From NCBI GenBank assembly GCA_023846275.1, contig CM043877.1, forward strand, positions 11,267,107 to 11,331,106: a stretch of 64,000 bases of DNA, read 5' to 3'. The notes under the pieces were generated by a model, which made no database searches, had not been told where the DNA came from, and worked only from the letters and a program-made list of their open reading frames with translations. The stretch is from Vanilla planifolia (lineage: Eukaryota > Streptophyta > Magnoliopsida > Asparagales > Orchidaceae). Shown here one piece after another: positions 24,969-37,735 of the stretch. The position numbers were made by a program, and so were the translations under genes. Within the stretch, counting starts at the first letter, position 1; each line of letters opens with the position of its first letter.

Positions 24969-25048
24969 ACCCTCACTCAAGAACATGATGAGGGAGGAAT
25001 TTATAGTTACCCTCACTCAAGAACATGATGAGGGAGGAATTTATAGTT
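24969..25048. repeat. 40-bp perfect tandem duplication, unit 2 only
   Basis: Two adjacent identical copies of a 40-base segment starting ACCCTCACTCAAGAACATGA (24969-25008 and 25009-25048). Unit 1 has a single copy near 4260-4300, so the duplication is younger than the segmental duplication. It lies inside the gag remnant. Confidence 0.9.
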
Positions 25049-25710
25049 ATAAAGTAAAGAGATATATATAAATTATTGATTATGAGAGAAGATTCTCATT
25101 CTTAACCCACTATGCTTCACAAGTTGTTAGTTTTGAGGATTAGGAATATTTTCATTTTTGTCATGGCTTAAAAAAATTTACTATGGCAATTTTGATTCCT
25201 TATAAAACTACTAATCTTGATGAGCTGGTGGAACATGCTAGATCAGTAGAGCTTGAATTATAGATATTTCAAGCTCATAAAGAGGCGATAGAAGGGAAAG
25301 AGAAAGAAACAGTTGAGGTTGCAAAAAGTTTTAAACACTATAAAAATATTTTAGAAAAGTTAAAAAGTGAAGATGAGTTCAATGGGGTAGCCAACACGAC
25401 AATATTCTAGTACTAGTAATAGAAGAATAGACAAAGGATCTAATAGGGGAATATCTCTATCCCTGGAGTGTGGTAAGATGCATTATGGATTCTAATAGAC
25501 CAGGGCAATTGGCTAATTTAAACACTTCAATTGAGGAGAGTTGGGCCATATTGCTAGAGATTTCCCACAAGCAATATCAAAGATTGCTTCTTCCCAACCT
25601 AAGATTAGTAGCAAAGTTGGTGAGGGTAGCACTTCAGTCACCACCTCAAAGAATATGGGCCAAGAATAATTGAAAAGGTGAGGAGGTTAGCCTTGGATTT
25701 ATGTTTTTAC
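24975..25710 (+). pseudogene. Decayed Ty3/Gypsy-type gag fragment (unit 2)
   Basis: Duplicate of the unit 1 gag remnant. The recognisable frame begins at about 25093 (FLTHYASQVVSFED, a stop, then LDELVEHARSVELEL), and the half zinc knuckle ECGKMHYGF falls near 25466-25490. It carries the same stops as unit 1 plus the local 40-bp duplication, so it was already dead when the segment duplicated. Confidence 0.6.
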
Positions 25711-26401
25711 ATGGTAGGAGAGCTCACACTTTATAGATGTGATTGTATTACTCCTCATCATCTGACCCACCTACTTATGTATCTAAGGGCCTCAATTGTT
25801 GTTTTAGGGGCTTCTTTTCTCACTTCCTCTCAAGCTTTTGACCTCACTTATATGTTAAGGGATCTCAAGACCTATTTCATTAGTCTCCCTTGAAGATTGC
25901 TTGGTCTTGATGGACTCACCTCATCAAAGAGGATCGTGAGTCCAAACATCAAGTGCTCATATTAAGCTTTCAATCTGAATGATCTCTTTTGTTTGTTTTT
26001 GGATTTCATACTAATGATGTAGAATCAAGTGGTCATGTCAAACATTTAACCTTGACAGCCTCTTCAAATTCTTATAAATATTAGATTAAAAAATGGGCCA
26101 AGCAAGTACACTTTCTCCTCTTAATTCTACCTATCAAAGGTATGGCTTTAACTTGGTTTAAAGTTTTTAATATTTTATATCACTTGTATTTTCTTAATTT
26201 TTAACTTAGATAGAGCTACTCTCTAAGTTAAATTATGACACATAATAAGTGCTCAAACGAATAAGCAATTTTAGCATCTCCATTACCTCTTTAAGCCTTT
26301 TTTTTCTTTTCATGAAACTAAAACGTTGTCCATTTGGTCATGTGCTTTCACCTAACAATTCACATGATCAATTGGAAGCTTGATAAGTTTATCCTCAACC
26401 T

Positions 26402-26692
26402 CCTTCTCTCCATCATCACTACTCTAGTGTACTAAGACCTTGAGAGGAATGGTCTTGACACCTCACCTTCATCACTACTTCACTACATGAAGGCTATTTA
26501 GAAGCATGGTTTTTTCTTCTTTTTACCATGCATCATTACTTTGTTATATGAAAGGCTTGAAGCATATTCTTTCCCTCCTTTTTTGTCTCTCATCATTGCT
26601 ACATATGAAGGCCTCAAGAAGTATGGTCTTACCTCTCTTTCCCTTCCTTCATTGCCACTTACTTGCATGAAGGTCTCCACCTTCGTTGTTAC
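26402..26692. repeat. Degenerate ~60-bp minisatellite, cluster A (unit 2)
   Basis: Duplicate of 5655-5945, with repeat starts at ATGAAGGC (26487), ATGAAAGG and similar positions about 57-62 bp apart. Confidence 0.6.
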
Positions 26693-27583
26693 CTCATAGC
26701 ATAAAGGTCACATAAAGTTAACGTAACACCTATAGTATAATTAATTTTTTTTTACAATAATAAGCTAAATGAAGAGAAGAGAATCAAACCAAAGCTTTGC
26801 AATAAATAATCCAAGTCTTATTGCAATTATTTGTAGAAAACTAAATAAAAATAAATTAACATAAATCTTGTTCTCAATGTCCTAACAATGTTATTATAGT
26901 ATTAAAAGCAATCCTAATACATAATTGCTATGTTAAAATAAAGATAAATAAATTAGTGAGTCGATAACTATATGCTCTCACTACTCTCTTGGAATATTAT
27001 GATGCACATCCATATTTCTTATAGAAAAAACAAAATTTGATAAGTCAATCATGACAAACTCAAAAGACTAATTTATATGATCCCTTTACAATATATTACC
27101 CATTTAGTTTAACTACATGCTAAAGGTTATATCACATTTGTATAAAATATTTATAAAAGTAAAACACATATTAAATAACCATATGAATGTAATAATTATA
27201 ATATATTTTCACGACTAAGTAAATATCATTACAATAAAATTGATATATCACACCCATGTGTGTAATAATTTAAAATAATTTTAAAAAAATCTAAAAAAAT
27301 TAAAATGAAATGTGAATTATAAATCCATAAATTTGCTTACCTGAGAATGCTATAATTCCTTTCTCCTTTTTATAATCTTATTCTCAAAATTTAGAATAAG
27401 TAAGGATACTTTTTAGTATCTCTTCCTCTAGCATATTTTTATTTTATTTGATTTGTCAATTGAACATTAACAATATCAATGCTCTTTTTCTTTTGTTGTT
27501 TGATTTTCCTTAGAATTCATATTAACTTTTCATCATGATGATAAATTTTCTTACTTGAGAATGATGCAATTAATATGCTTCTT

Positions 27584-27794
27584 CTTCTATCCTTCACCTT
27601 TGTTCCTTTGAGTAAAGGCCTCAAGCAACTTAACCCATGCTTTTTCCTTCACCTTTGTTTCATTGTGAAGTCCTCAATTGGCACAACCCTTGGTTCTCTC
27701 CCTTTTTCTTCACTTCCATTCAATCAAGTGAAGATCTTAAGAGGCTCATCCCTCGTGTTCTCTCCTCCTCGCCACTTTAAAAGGTTAAGATGAG
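27584..27794. repeat. Degenerate ~60-bp minisatellite, cluster B (unit 2)
   Basis: Duplicate of the unit 1 cluster at 6836-7060, with the same GTAAAGGCCTCAAG, GTGAAGTCCTCAA and GTGAAGATCTTAAG repeat starts. Confidence 0.5.
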
Positions 27795-28523
27795 AAAATC
27801 CCTTATCTCCTTCACTTCATACTCAAGGACTAAGGTATGATTATCTAAAGATCTTTCCATCCTTTTGACCCAATGACCTCTCTCGTCGCCATCAAGCTCG
27901 AGTTAGTCTATAACAACTCTTATCCCAACCAAGGCAGCTATTGAAGGTAAGGAATTAACAATCATTTTACTATTTGAAAAAAAAAACACTTTTGCAAGGG
28001 TTTTCCTTTGTAAATTTTTCTATATGATTGTTGATGCTTACTTGTTGGATTTATTTTCAATACTTTCCAATAAAAAAATCCTCTATAGCATCTTCTATTT
28101 TTTTCTTAAGAGAATCATTACCTTCCAAAGCATTGGCACGAAGGGTTCAAGCCTTGCAACTTAATAGCTCAACATATAGATAAAATTTTTTAAAATATTA
28201 GACCATGAAATTGGCCTCGTTTTTCGTCCGTTATGACAACCAGATTCTTTTGTAGTCTTAGTTTGCTTCAATAACTTTATTGAAGCTTTTCATTCAATTG
28301 GCTTTCAATTGGATCCATTATGAATTCTTTTGCCAAATCAAAGCTGAAAAAATTGAGGTTTGAATCATTAAAAGATGGATCATAATTCTATAGTTTTAAA
28401 AGTGCTTTACAAAAGCGTTTTTCAAACGCAGCTTCTCTCATTTTTTAATTTTTATAACTTTTTTGGTAGTTCTTCCGACCTTCTAAGGTGGTTCTCCTCC
28501 GTACAGAGCATACGAGCACCTCA

Positions 28524-31500
28524 ATGGACATGAGGGAACCATGCATGTCAAGAAGCTTCAGCCAGTCTCCATATTGTAGAAGCCCCGACGGTAGCGTGTT
28601 CTACTCCTACTCAAGGGAGGAAATCGAAGAGGAGGAGGAGAAGGATTTGAGATGGGCTGCGCTCGAGAAACTCCCCACATTCAACCACGCTAGTAAGCGA
28701 TTTCTGAACTTTTCAAAAGGAGAGCTGAAAGAGGTCGACGTCAAGAGCCTTAGCCTGAACGAGAGGAGAACCCTGCTGGAGAGGCTTGTGCGAGTTGCCG
28801 AAAAAGACAATGAGAAGTTTCTTTTCAAGCTGAGAGAGAGAATCAATAGGTGAAACCAGCATTCGCGAGGCTGCAATCAATGTGTTACTGTTATTGATTA
28901 CCTAAAGTGTTCTTTATCGGAATTTTGCAGAGTTGGAATTGATTTTCCGACTGTTGAGGTGCGATATGAGCATGTTAATATCCAGGCCGAAGTCTATGTA
29001 GGAAGCAGAAGCTTGCCTTCCTTCTTCAATTCTACCCTGAACGCTGTTGAGGTTTGTGGGCATCCGCCATTAGAGTTTTACAGATGCTTCCATTTTACCC
29101 CTTTTTTTTACCCTTGATGACATCTTTTTGTTTTTTGCTTTCATTACTTGAAATAGTCCTTTGGCAACTACCTTCACATAATCCCAAGCAAGAAGAAACC
29201 TTTCGGCATCCTTCATGATGTTAGTGGAATTATCAGGCCTCGAAGGTATCTTTCTATGTCCGATTATTGGAACGGTACATTTCAATGTCGTAGTGCTCTC
29301 CTGTGATCCTTCAATGAAAATTATATATAGGATGACACTGCTTTTGGGTCCACCGGGATCAGGGAAGACTATATTGTTATTAACTTTAGCTGGAAGGCTC
29401 GGCTCTGATCTAAAGGTCTCCAATTTTCTATTTTTCAATTTTTCTCTTTGACTGAAAATGAGGGCAAACAACCAATCTGAAGATTTTGCAAAAGAATTAT
29501 GCGTTAAACTTTAGCACTATTTCCAAAGGATATTCTAACCTAGAATAATAACTTTATTTCTCAATTTCTCTCCTGTGGTACATTTTTTTCTAATTTAAGT
29601 AACTTTGTCATATTCAAGCCGATGCATGTGAAATATGTGTGAAAACTTAATGTAGGCATCCGGGAATGTAACTTATAATGGCCACAACTTTGATGAGTTT
29701 GTGCCACATCGAACGGCTGCATATGTAAGTCAATACGATCAACATATGGGAGAGATGACTGTGAGAGAAACTTTAGCCTTTTCTGCTAGATGTCAAGGGG
29801 TTGGCTCTCGTTATGGTATGTGATTAATCTTAAAAGTCATGTAAAATTCTCTATTTGAATTGGAATTTTGAAACCTATAGACTCAATTCAAGTATGTGAC
29901 AATGACAGATTTGTTAACTGAATTGATGAGACGAGAGAATGCAGCAAACATCAAACCTGACTCAGATATAGATGCATTCATGAAGGTTAGAAAGGAAGTT
30001 AACTTTGATTTTAAACTAAAAAAGGAATTGAGTAGTTAAAGTTGTTATTAATATTAACTTGAAGTAATAGATTATTTCTTTAGGGAAATTAAATTATGTC
30101 CTATTAAACATATGTAGGCAACATCAATCGAAGGAAAAGAAGTGGGACTTATAACAGATTACATAATGAAGGTATTTTCAAATAAGTGAGCATCTAGCAA
30201 CTTAGTGGATAAAATTGCACGGAATTTGTTTGATTTTCTTGTTTTAGATACTTGGATTGGAGGCATGTGCTGATATATTTGTGGGTGATGAAATGCTAAG
30301 AGGCATCTCTGGAGGACAAAAAAAGCGTGTAACCACAGGTAGAACAGTTCATTCTTTTTTTTTTATTGAAAATTCAACAGTTTATTCTTTAGCTACAATT
30401 ACTATTACTCTTATTGACATCAACAAATATTTAGATTTTGGAATTAAAAACCTATTCTCAATTATACTTTGAATTAGGTGAGATGATCATTGGGCCTGCT
30501 CAAGTTTTGTTAATGGATGAAATATCAACTGGTCTTGATAGCTCCACAACTTTCCAAATTGTGAACTCACTAACCCAAACTGTTCACATTCTGGGAGGAA
30601 CAATAGTGTTATCCCTACTTCAACCTACACCTGAGACATATGAGCTCTTTGATGATATCATCCTCCTCTCAGAAGGACAAATTGCATATCAAGGCCCTCG
30701 TGAAGATGCACTCGCGTTCTTCGAATCCCTCGGATTCAAGTGTCCGAAGAGGAAGGCGGTTGCTGACTTCTTGCTAGAAGTAATTCCTATTAACAACAAA
30801 ATTTGATCATAGGATATCTCTCTCTTGTTCTAATTACATATGGTGGGGCTAATTAATTAATTAATTTTGTAGGTGACATCTAAGAAAAATCAAAAACAGT
30901 ATTGGGCGAAAGCTATTGAATCGTATAGATACGTGACAGTTAGAGAATTTGCAGAGGCATTTTATTCATTTTATGTTGGAAGAAACCTTCAAAAAGAGCT
31001 AGCTACGCCATTTGATCGCAGAAAGAGCCACCGCGCTGCTTTAACAACTTCAAAATATGGTGTAAGTAGAATAGAAATGTTGAAAGCTTGTGCTCAAAGG
31101 GAGCTTTTACTTATCAAGAGGGGTTCCTTTGTTTATGTGTTTAGAGCTTTCCAAGTGAGTGGAAATCTCCAACTAGCTAGAACATAATGCTTCAATCCTA
31201 GCAATCTACTTCATATGTCTAATACTTTTTCATCTCTTGCTTATAGATCATATTTATGGCATTTATCATGCTGACACTATTTTGGAGGATAAAGAAGAAT
31301 CAAAATTCCATTGATGACGGTTTAGTTTTTATGGGAGCCATTTTCTTCTCCATATTGACCATCTTATTTCATAGTTTATCGGAGCTTGTGTTGACCACTT
31401 TTAGGTTACCTATTTTCTTCAAGCAAAGAGACTACAACTTTTATCCTGCGTGGGCATATGCATTGCCAAATTGGATATTAAAGATTCCATTCTCATTCCT

Positions 31501-34500
31501 TGAAATATCTGTATAGGTATTGCTCACTTACTTTGTCATAGGCTATGATTCAAGTGCAGAAAGGTTAATTTTTTATAAAATATCAAAATTCGATTAGTGT
31601 GAATTATTGTGTCCTAATGTTACCTTAGCATTTTATTTACAGGTTCTTCAAACACTTTCTTTTGCTTTTTCTTGTAAATCAAATGGCGATAGGGATGTTT
31701 CGTTTGCTTGCAGTAGTAGGAAGGGACTTGCTCATAGCTTATATATTGGCAGCCTACATCCTTCTTATGGTTGTAGTACTGGGTGGATTCGTAATTTCGT
31801 ATGGTGATTTCTTCACTACATGTTTTGTTTTATTCATTTAATTTCTGACTTATAAAATTGTTTTTTACTTCAGCTCATAATTGAAGCAACTATGGTCTTT
31901 AATTTTGCAGGAAAAATTAAAAAATGGTGGAAGTGGGGTTATTGGGTTTCACCTTTTATGTACTCACAAAATGGTCTTTCAGTGAATGAGTTTCTTAGCA
32001 ATAACTGGTGCCAGGTGTAGAATTATCTTTCAAATAAGAACTCTAACTATAAACATGCTAAAGAAACGGTTGATTTGATAATTTGGTTTTTCTTTCAGAC
32101 ATTACCAGGAACTAATCAAACCCTTGGAATTAGTATCTTAAAGTCTCGGGAAATGTTTTCAGAGGCAAAATGGTATTGGATCGGAGTAGAAGCTTTATTT
32201 GGTTATGTCCTCTTATTCAACTTTCTTTTGATTCTTGCTCTAACATATATAAAACGTAAGTCTATTGTTCTAATTTGCAAGACCATTCATATACATTGCA
32301 AAGAAACCATAAGAACATATTTGAAGTGGCATATCGATCTTCTCGCAGCATTTGGGAAAGGTCAACAAACAGTAACTAAAGAGAATCTGATAGAACAACG
32401 AATGAACATTACTCGAAAGTTTGAACTTTCTTCAGGAGGTTAGACCGACTTGTACATGTTTAGAAAAATTGTGCTACCTTTCAGCCAAAAAGTATTTATT
32501 GTGATTCAAAAACAGGTAAAGAAGTCAAGAGGTCAACAAGAAAAGATATGTCTGACTCAAAAGAAAAGGATAAAATGGTTCTTCCATTTGTCCCACATTC
32601 TGTGATATTTGACAAAATAAGATATTCAGTGGATATGCCTCATGTAAATATAAAATTAGATTTTGCAAAATAATTTAAAACAACTGCAAGGGTTCAAATC
32701 CACTAAATTATAACTACAAAAGTTTAATATGTATATGTCACAATTCTATAGGAAATGAAGACAGAAGGTTTTGAAGACAAGTTATTGCTTCTAAATGGCT
32801 TGAGTGGTTCCTTTAGACCAGGCGTGCTTACTGCTCTCATGGGTGTTAGTGGAGCTGGAAAGACCACCCTTATGGATGTCCTTGCAGGGAGAAAGACAGG
32901 TGGATATATAGAGGGAAGTATTATGATATCCGGACATCCCAAAAAACAAGAAACATTTACTCGTATTTCAGGCTATTGTGAACAAAATGACATCCACTCT
33001 CCTCATGTAACTGTTTATGAGTCTCTTATTTACTCTGCATGGCTTCGCCTTCCTCTTGAAGTTGATTTGATGACCAGAAAAGTGAGTTATGTCGAACTCC
33101 AGTTGTATCATGTACCTTGTGACCACATGAAGAGCTATTTACAAATAACATAATGTATTGCAGATGTTTGTCAGTGAGGTGATGGAACTCGTAGAGATGA
33201 CAACACTAAAGGATTCATTGGTTGGATTACCTACAGTAAATGGGTTGTCAACTCAGCAACGTAAAAGACTAACAATAGCTGTTGAGCTAGTTGCTAATCC
33301 ATCTATAGTCTTTATGGATGAGCCAACCTCTGGGCTTGATGCTAGAGCATCAGCTATAGTAATGAGAGTAGTCAGAAGTATAGTTGACACAGGGAGGACT
33401 GTGGTGTGTACAATTCACCAACCAAGCATGGATATATTTGAAGGCTTTGATGAGGTTAGAAATGCAGAGGAAGTAAATTGATATAAGTTCATGGTACTTT
33501 ATGTTTATCTATGTGTGTGCTATATGTTAAAGATAAATCTTTTATACAAAGGCATGAATTTTTCAATGGCAGCTCTTTCTAATGAAGAGAGGTGGTGAAG
33601 AGATATACGTGGGACCATTGGGTAGAAATTCGTGCCACCTTATCAAGTATTTTGAGGTAACAAACATATTTTCATGCCAAAATTTACAGAAAATATAGAG
33701 GTAATCTTCAGTGCAGTATTCCTTACCTGTTACGGTACCTTATACAGGCCATTCAAGGAATCACTAAGCTAAGAGATGGCCATAATCCTGCAACCTGGAT
33801 GTTGGAGGTAACAACACCTTCACAGGAAGAGATATTAGGAATCAATTTCAATGATGTTTACAAGAAATCTGAATTGTATCAGTGAGTAGAACAGTACCCA
33901 ATTCATTTGCTTAAGATAAGATGTTCTTTTCTTAATCCATCATCTCGTTAATGCATGTTGTAGGAGGACCAAAGCACTAATTTCTGAACTAAGCAAACCG
34001 GCACATGGGTCGAGTGATCTATATTTCCCAACAAAATATTGTCAAACTTTTCTCACCCAATGTATTGCTTGCCTTTGGAAACAGAACTTGTCATATTGGA
34101 GGAATTCTTCTTATACTGCAGTAAGATTTTTCTTTACGGTCATAATAGCATTGATGTTTGGCACAATCTTCTTGAACTTAGGTCGCAAAACGTAAGCAAA
34201 CAGTACTTTGATTGCAGCAAAAAATCCAATTTTGTATCCTCTCTATAGGCAATCTAAAACAAAGGAGTTATAATTTTTCAGAGAGAAGCAACAGGATCTG
34301 TACAATGCCATGGGATCCATGTTTGGTGCTGTTATGTTTATGGGGGTGTCGTATGCTACTGCAATAAGGCCAATTGTAACAACTGAACGCACTGTCTTCT
34401 ATAGAGAAAGAGCTGCGGGAATGTATTCAGCATTTCCATTTGCCTTTGGGCAGGTAAAGTACAGAGGTGACAACAACATAGCAGAAATTTTTGACCTGTT

Positions 34501-35113
34501 TCCCTTATCACTGTTTACAATGGATTTCAGGTTTTAATTGAGCAACCTTACGTGTTTGCTCAATCTCTAGTGTATTGCATTCTGGTGTACTCCATGATTG
34601 GGTTTGAATGGTCCCCAACAAAGTTCCTATGGTACATATTTTTCACATATTTCACTTTGTTGTACTATACCTACTATGGCATGCTTGCTGTAGCGGTAAC
34701 ACCCAATCAAACCATTGCTTCTATTGTTGCTTCCTTCTTTTATGGAATGTGGAACCTTTTTGGAGGATTCGTCATCCCACATAAGGTGAGTTTTCTTCAA
34801 TTTTAGTTGTGTTCACTTCTGTTTAAAAGCATATAACTTGAAGCCTCTTTTGTAGAGAATACCAATTTGGTGGAGATGGTATTATTGGGCTTGTCCAGTC
34901 TCATGGACTCTGTATGGATTGGTTGCATCTCAATATGGAGATGTCCAAAAATTACTTGAAACAAAGCAAACTGTGGAGGAGTTCATCGACGCTTACTATG
35001 GGTTCAAGAAAGAGTTTTTAGCAATGGTTGCATTTATGGTGGTCTTCTTCGCACTCTTCTTTGCCTTCTTGTTCGGTGTGGCCATCAAGTTTTTCAACTT
35101 CCAAAAAAGATGA
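28524..35113 (+). pseudogene. Full-size PDR-type ABCG transporter, copy 2 (single nonsense codon)
   Basis: Same 24-exon gene as copies 1 and 3. Exons: 28524-28849, 28931-29051, 29157-29245, 29331-29415, 29656-29815, 29909-29985, 30118-30171, 30248-30338, 30478-30779, 30873-31154, 31247-31563, 31643-31803, 31911-32014, 32099-32255, 32349-32438, 32516-32643, 32752-33081, 33164-33454, 33573-33656, 33748-33881, 33964-34191, 34282-34453, 34531-34785, 34856-35113. The sum is 4296 nt, 1431 codons plus stop. All splice sites are GT-AG and the frame is continuous except for one codon: W619 in the first transmembrane domain is TAG (31514-31516). The residue just after the NBD1 Walker A is changed (GPPGSGKT then I instead of T; T193I). 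The NBD1 signature ISGGQKKR is intact, and the ILHDVSG sequence has H where copies 1 and 3 have N. A truncated product would hold NBD1 and part of TMD1. It may be a null allele in this accession only. Confidence 0.92.
31514..31516 (+). other. Nonsense codon TAG in copy 2, exon 11
   Basis: GTATAGGTATTG, against GTATGGGTATTG in copies 1 and 3. A G-to-A transition replaces W619 with a stop. It is the only frame-breaking change found in copy 2. Confidence 0.93.
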
Positions 35114-35196
35114 TACTCTTGTGGAGCAAAGAGAAGAGATTACAAGAAAAATGGTATTTTGTAAGTTTTTTTTTCTTCTTGTCTTTCATGAGAATT

Positions 35197-35202
35197 AATA
35201 AA
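35197..35202 (+). terminator. Candidate polyadenylation signal, copy 2
   Basis: AATAAA 83 bases after the TGA stop, at the position conserved in the other copies. Confidence 0.5.
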
Positions 35203-36106
35203 TGTGTAGTGAGATCATCATGTTGTTCATCTTTGAATCTTTTTGTTGAATGTTAAATCTGATTTGAAAGTAAATCTTTAATTTTTTTCTTTTAAGAAGA
35301 GTGATGGATTATTTACAAATTATTTTGTAGATTTCTTGGGAGCAGACTTTCGATATCAAAATCATTTAGACAAATCTCTTGAGTTCAACCCTCAAGACTA
35401 GTCTCTCGAATCCAAGACCTTTGAGACCAATCATTTGAAGCTAATTCTCAAAAGTTGTTTTTTCAAGATCAATTTTTCAAGGCTATTTTTTTATAATCTT
35501 CTTTCCTTAAATGCATATTTATATATGAGAAATATAATTATAATATTTCAAAAGTATATTAGTTTGACAATTGTAATTGGATATATTGTGTACTAATATT
35601 CATGAATATTCATTTAATTGTTTTAAACAATAATTCATTAGATATAATAGATCCATGCATAAATAATACTAGATTTAAACATATGGCAATCTAAGGATGT
35701 AACGAGAAGATATCAAATATGATGAATTATTATTAGTTATACATGTATTTTATCTTGACCTCATAAAATTTTTTTTTATGATAATTAGTTTTTTTATCTC
35801 AACTTAATAAAAATTTAAAGATTAAAAATCATTAAAAATATCTATTACAGCTGTGAACAAAATATCATGATAATAGAAATATAATTTTTTAAATATGGTT
35901 GTTTATAATAGCCATCAAACAAAAGCCAAATCAGAACGGCAACAATACAGTTAGTTTGAAAGATAATTTTATTAAAGTATATTTATAGTTGTCAAGAAGA
36001 ATATAATATTTTATTTGTTAATGTGTCTCATACATCCCACTATATCAGTTAACAATAAAATAAATTTGTTTTAAAAAATAATATTCTAACTCATCTCAGA
36101 TTTTTT

Positions 36107-36560
36107 TACGAGAAACATGGTACTTTTTGAGTTTTTTTCCTTCTTGTCTTTCATGAGAATTAATAAATGTGTAGTGAGATCATCATGTAGTTCATCTTTG
36201 AATCTTTTTGTTGAACGTTAAATCTGATTTGAATGTAAATCTTTAATTTGTTCTTTTAAGAAGAGTGATTGATTATTTACAAATTATTTTGTAATCTTCA
36301 AACATTATAATTCTAATTTTTTTTTGTATAACAAACATGTGAAAATTTATTTATTCAACTGTTTGTCTTTAGATCCCTTGGGCGCAGACTTTCAATATCG
36401 AATGATTGAGACAAATCTCTTGAGTTCAACCCTCAAGACTAGTCTCTTGAACCCAAAACCTTTTAGGCCAATCATTTCAAGACCATTTTTTATAGTCTTC
36501 TTTCCTTAAACGCTTAAGGAGAAATATAATTTTAATACTTCAAAACTATAATAATTTGAC
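36107..36560 (+). other. Orphan PDR-gene 3' flank (remnant of a fourth copy)
   Basis: The sequence from ACGAGAAACATGGTAC onward repeats, with visible divergence, the 3' flank that begins about 17 bases after each PDR stop codon. It includes the conserved AATAAA (36162-36167) and the CTCTTGAGTTCAACCCTCAA segment (about 36417). No PDR coding sequence precedes it; instead it is joined directly to the distal 3' flank of copy 2. This is what remains if a further gene copy lost its body by unequal recombination. A simple local duplication of the flank is the alternative. Confidence 0.7.
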
Positions 36561-36696
36561 AATTGTAATTTATTAGTCATGTTTCATGATTTATCAGATG
36601 GAACCAATGAAGTGACTGTACAAACTAAATTTATAATTAAAAAGAAATAAAAATGTGTTAGCATATCCATAAAATGTGATATTGTAACTCCTAAAG

Positions 36697-37013
36697 TAAT
36701 ATTTTTATATGATTTAGATATTAATTATATTATGTTTTCAGGTAAAGATCTATGAATTTGATATGTGATATTAGAAAGTACGAATAATTGTCATATTAAA
36801 AATATGACTTTTTTAAATAAGAAATTATATAAAAATATTATTTAAAGGAATACATAAGAATTGATATGTTTAATTCAATATTAATATAATTTTTTCTTAG
36901 GTTTTTATTATTTATATCATAGAGTTCTCTCTATATATTATTTATCAAATATTATTTATTATGACATATTATGTTATTTTGTCAATTTATCTATTCAGAA
37001 TCTTGCTTAATAT
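36697..37013 (+). repeat. ~320-bp direct repeat, left copy
   Basis: Matches 40187-40521 in the same orientation, from TAATATTTTTATATGATTTA to TATTCAGAATCTTGCTTAAT, with moderate divergence. Flanks outside the repeat do not match. It interrupts the orphan 3' flank, which resumes near 37213. Confidence 0.75.
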
Positions 37014-37122
37014 TTATATTACAAGGATATCTCGATATCACACAAAAAAAGAATCTTGAAGAAATGGATGATGATAGGCACATTTAGTAGATTGAATAGA
37101 TGGTAAGATTTTTTAGGATGTT

Positions 37123-37140
37123 TATATATATATATATATA
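37123..37140. repeat. (TA)9 microsatellite
   Basis: An 18-base uninterrupted TA run. A similar short run lies at about 40800-40815. Confidence 0.9.
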
Positions 37141-37212
37141 GTTTTTGTATTGACACTTTTTATATATTTGTTAGGAGTTTATATTTTGTACTTTATGATT
37201 TATCATGATTTT

Positions 37213-37735
37213 GGATATATTGTGTACTTATATGCATGGATATTCATTTAAATGTTTTAAACAATAATTGAATATGTTTTTATAAAAATATGTTTTTTTA
37301 TACAAAGGTTTTTTATTTGTAGGAATAGATAAATTACATGTTGTTTCATTGTCATTTCTCGTCTAAAAGGAGTTCTTAATTTTAGTTAATTATCTTAATC
37401 TAAAATAGTATGTAATTAGATTTAGGTGAGGCTTGACAAAACATGTTTTTCAATGATAATTATTAGAAATGTTGTCCATTTGATATGATAATATTACATT
37501 TAGTTTAATGTCAAATATGTAGTCATATGCACTTGTTTTTTTTTATGTAAGTTATTATATATTTCATTGCAACATGATCTTGTTATTGCATTGTGCTTCT
37601 TTGCTTCTATTCTATAATAAATTATTTTTCATAAAATAGTTATCTTTTTGTTTATAAGAGCATGCAAACAACCTAATTAGAGTGTAACAACAAATTCATT
37701 AGATACAATAGATGCATAAATAATACTAGAGTTAA
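37213..37735. other. Continuation of orphan 3' flank, interrupted
   Basis: The blocks GGATATATTGTGTACT and TGTTTTAAACAATAATTG (about 37216-37270) and ATTCATTAGATACAATAG with GCATAAATAATACTAGA (about 37690-37725) match consecutive parts of the copy 2 3' flank at about 35578-35680. About 420 bp of unrelated AT-rich DNA separates them. Confidence 0.6.

Larger units (their letters stand above)
19385..36106 (+). repeat. Tandem segmental duplication, unit 2
   Basis: Near-identical partner of 1-15360, with an offset of about 19.4 kb before the solo LTR and about 20.7 kb after it. Unit 2-specific changes are the solo LTR at 21012-22326, a 40-bp tandem duplication at 24969-25048, a shorter AC run at 24628-24646 and a few short indels. 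The right end is an abrupt junction near 36106, where the 3' flank of copy 2 is joined to an older copy of the start of the same 3' flank. Confidence 0.93.
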
